From Mikrocytos mackini (taxonomy: Eukaryota; Endomyxa; Ascetosporea; Mikrocytida; Mikrocytiidae), in NCBI GenBank assembly GCA_030180075.1, contig JASNJN010000795.1:1-32819 (forward strand): 32,819 nt of DNA. Reading direction: 5' to 3'. This document shows, in pieces, positions 30,615-32,819 of the stretch; the first letter of the stretch is position 1; the number at the start of each line of letters is the position of its first letter. The notes beneath the pieces were generated by a model. That model ran no database searches, had not been told where the DNA came from, and saw only the letters and a program-made list of their open reading frames with translations. Made by a program: the position numbers and the translations under genes.

Positions 30615-31905
30615 TAGGTGCGGATAATATATGAAGTCATATATTGACATATATTATCATATACCAACATACAAAAAGTCATATGTAATTTTTTTTAAAA
30701 AAGTCTTAATTTTTGGTATAAAAACATATAGCCCTGATCCAATTGTATTTATAACAGATATGTGCTATATTAAATAAGAACATGTATTGTTACAATAGAT
30801 TTCTATTTCCAAATTTTAAAAATGCCTAAAAAATTTAACACCCGAGAAGAGATACTTAACCGTATTGATGACCCGTTTGGCGAGATATGGGATTTTAATT
30901 ACTTCAGACAAGTAATCAAATGCAAACATGGCTTCTCGGAATTTGGAGTAGGTAGAAATGATAGTAATTCGACGATAAAATTCCGAGCACAACAACATAT
31001 CAAAACTTCTTCACATTTAATGAACCTAAAAATACCCAAATTACATCCATATACTAACCACAAGTTAATAAAAGATACCATGACAAAAACAAACTTCAAA
31101 CAAGATCTTTCTTCTGTCTTTTTCACGACCAATCTTCCATTCAGACTTCTTAATAACGATAACTTTCAAGAATTCGTACGGAAATATACGGGATTTAGTT
31201 GTCCCGATGAGTCTACAGTTAGGAAATTATATCTTGAGCGTGCATATGAGGAACAATTGTCAAAGTTAAAAAAACATACCCACGAAAAAGACTTCTATAT
31301 CCTTTGTGATGAATCACAAGACATGAATAATCGATTCTTATTGGCCATAATGATTGGATTTCTAGACCAACCATGTGTTACTAAGCCTTTTCTTCTATCT
31401 TTAAAAGAACTACCAGAAGTGAATAGCTCAACAGTAAATCAAACAATAACTCAAAGTTTGTCTAAATTCTTCAATAATAAAGTACCATATTCATGTTTCA
31501 AAGGAATAGTAACAGATGGAGCAGCTTATATGCGTAAAACATGCAATTATTTAAAAGACCTTTTCCCAAAATTACTTCACATTACATGTATAGCTCACGC
31601 ACTTCATAGACTATGTGAGAAAATCAGAGAAGAAAACGAAGAAATTAACGAATTCGTTTCCAACTTTAAAAGAATTCTCATAAAAAACAACAGAAGGAAA
31701 TCGTTGTTTAAATCTTCTACATGCCTTCCTCTTCCAAATTTTCCTGTATTGACTAGATGGGGAACTTGGATAGAATGTGTCTCTTACATTTCAAAGAACT
31801 TTGCAAAAATTCTTCATTTCATTGACAGTATTAAAACTGAATCTTCAAACTCATCAGCGATCAAGAATATTCTTGTATTGATTTCTAATCGTAAATTGGA
31901 AAAGA
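30615..31905 (+). mobile_element. hAT element, left part, relative of the 7.35-kb element
   Basis: Starts TAGGTGCGGATAATATATGA, a variant of the TAGGGGTCGGAAAATATATGA-type end. ATATATGA-like motifs follow, and the transposase starts about 207 bases inside, the same arrangement as at 18526-18738. The right end is not in the window: the sequence runs into an N-rich fold-back at 31902. Confidence 0.75.
30822..31905 (+). pseudogene. Third hAT transposase, C-terminal third missing
   Basis: Close relative of the 17033-18526 protein. Shared are the start (REEIL.RI), STIKFRAQQHIKTS, KYTGFSCP, CDESQDMNNRFLL (catalytic Asp), IVTDGAAYMRKT (second Asp), HITCIAHALHRL, ILIKNNRRKSLFK and PNFPVLTRWGTW. The BED-like finger has lost a ligand: where the other has CKLC this has CKHG, so zinc binding may be impaired. 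Readable frame ends with ISNRKLEKN at 31905; then come N calls and an inverted repeat of the same gene. The VEVERAFS-type C-terminus is absent. Either a real truncation or an assembly error. Confidence 0.85.
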
Positions 31906-32048
31906 ATNTTTGCAAAGTTCNTTNANATGTAAGAGACACATTCTATCCAAGTTCCCCATCTAGTCAATACAGGAAAATTTGGAAGAGGAAGGCATGTAGA
32001 AGATTTAAACAACGATTTCCTTCTGTTGTTTTTTATGAGAATTCTTTT
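31668..32048. repeat. Fold-back inverted repeat with N calls
   Basis: 31668-31814 and 31902-32048 are exact inverted copies apart from N positions (31907, 31921, 31924, 31926), with an 87-base loop. More N calls follow at 32049-32064. Exact identity plus N suggests a chimeric read or join rather than an old duplication. Confidence 0.85.
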
Positions 32049-32065
32049 NNNGTTNGAACGAANNG

Positions 32066-32819
32066 TTAATTTCTCCATTATTATAATTTTTTATTTTAAC
32101 TTCTTTGGCTCCTTTAATTGACTTGTTATTTTCGTTATTGTAATTTAAAGTTGATAAATCGATAGTCTCTCTCTTTACTATTTTTACCATTTCTTTTCCA
32201 TGGTTTGTTTTAATAAAGTCCAGTATAATAATTTTGTCGTCGTTATTTAACACTAAGTATTTGTCGTAATAAATGTATTTGGGTGGTTTAGAAAGAATGC
32301 AATTTCCTATAACTTTAAGAGAGTGGCTTGCCTGTCCTATTTTCGAATTTGTTTGCTGGTTAATAAACTGTGTGATATTTAAAACCAATAAAAAGTGTTT
32401 TTCTTCGATTTTAGTAACTATCACTATTGCATTTTCTTTTAAGTGTTTAATATGTTTTAGTCCGTCAAAAATTTGGGTGTTAGTGAAACCTTGCTTGTTC
32501 TCTTCAATATAAACTGAGCCCCACTTTTCCTCATAACCGTCGTAGAAGAATAATCCAATGCTCGTTACAACCAAGTAGACAGCGTCATAACCTGTTTCTA
32601 TTAAATCTGAAACATAAAACTCTTTCTCAGTGCTTTTGTATGTTATTGGCGGTTCAATATAATCCCAACAGAAACTGTTCTTTTTGTTACTTAGTTCATT
32701 TAACAATGAAAATCCTTCACTGCCAACACTGTAACAATTTAATAATCTGTTACTGTTTTCCTGTATGTTTGAAAAGTCGTCCGTTTTATTTGTTTGACTT
32801 AAAGTGTTTGGGTTTAAGT
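32066..32819 (-). CDS. Hypothetical protein, internal fragment
   Basis: Open on the minus strand from the window edge (32819) to the N-rich junction, at least 250 codons. No start or stop is seen; an ATG is not needed because the frame is open upstream. I do not recognise it. Features: alternating hydrophobic strands (AVYLVVTSIGLFFYDG, AIVIVTKIEEKHFLLVLNI, YIYYDKYLVLNNDDKIIILD) with polar turns, suggesting a beta-propeller or other beta-rich fold. WGSVYIEENKQGF resembles such blades, and a nucleoporin-type propeller was considered without firm support. It looks like a cellular gene, not a transposon gene. The fragment ends exactly at the N block, so its true continuation is unknown. Confidence 0.6.

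Noticed and set aside
31854-32078. Minus frame repeating hAT residues
   Set aside because: It is the fold-back copy of the hAT gene with N calls.

Overview
The window is AT-rich DNA with intronless open reading frames, dominated by transposable elements. Structurally it looks like the repeat-laden part of a unicellular eukaryotic parasite genome. A TE-rich microsporidian is my best inference (Hamiltosporidium-like genomes come to mind), based on the single-exon genes, the base composition, a ClpB-unrelated 'AAA-ATPase-like' gene and the mix of piggyBac, hAT, MULE, pogo-like and LINE sequences. No ribosomal gene or other marker is present to prove it. I saw no tRNA, rRNA or CRISPR.

Layout. 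1-1378: 5'-truncated non-LTR reverse transcriptase, minus strand. 1682-1868: a 44-bp hairpin tandem repeat and an inverted repeat. 2981-4590: non-autonomous DNA elements, one nested in another. 4969-6686: piggyBac transposase broken by one frameshift. 6687-9555: no gene recognised. 9556-10851: the one intact cellular-type gene, a single-pass membrane protein. 11172-19897: an AAA-ATPase-like gene on the minus strand, split in two by a 7.35-kb hAT transposon (11393-18738) that has matching terminal inverted repeats and an exact 8-bp target duplication. The transposon carries its own transposase (17033-18526), a nested MITE pair (12233-13024) and a decayed passenger coding region (about 14.2-16.0 kb). 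19975-21423: broken MULE transposase, followed by a diverged tail-to-tail copy (21502-21940). That copy is cut by one TIR element, and a second MITE follows. 23030-23288: perfect 68-bp inverted repeat. 24266-25497: palindromic pair of SWIM zinc-finger MULE fragments ending in a small hAT MITE. 26007-26603: pogo-like MITE that replaces the C-terminus of a P-loop-type gene fragment (to about 28183). 28494-29887: second hAT transposase, frameshifted. 30029-30495: another TIR element. 30615-31905: third hAT element, close relative of the first, ending in an N-rich fold-back. 32066-32819: part of an unrecognised gene running out of the window.

How the parts relate. The elements can be ordered by nesting. 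A cellular ATPase gene was hit by a hAT element. That element was hit by a 373-bp MITE, which was hit by a 411-bp MITE, and three target duplications support this order. The 200-bp MITE at 25493 has the same ends as the 7.35-kb hAT element and a nearly identical target, so it is probably mobilised by that family. Most genes here are broken, several by one-base changes, some of them in short homopolymers. Runs of N sit at or beside three junctions (19972-19976, 25053, 31907-32064), so parts of the assembly may be chimeric.
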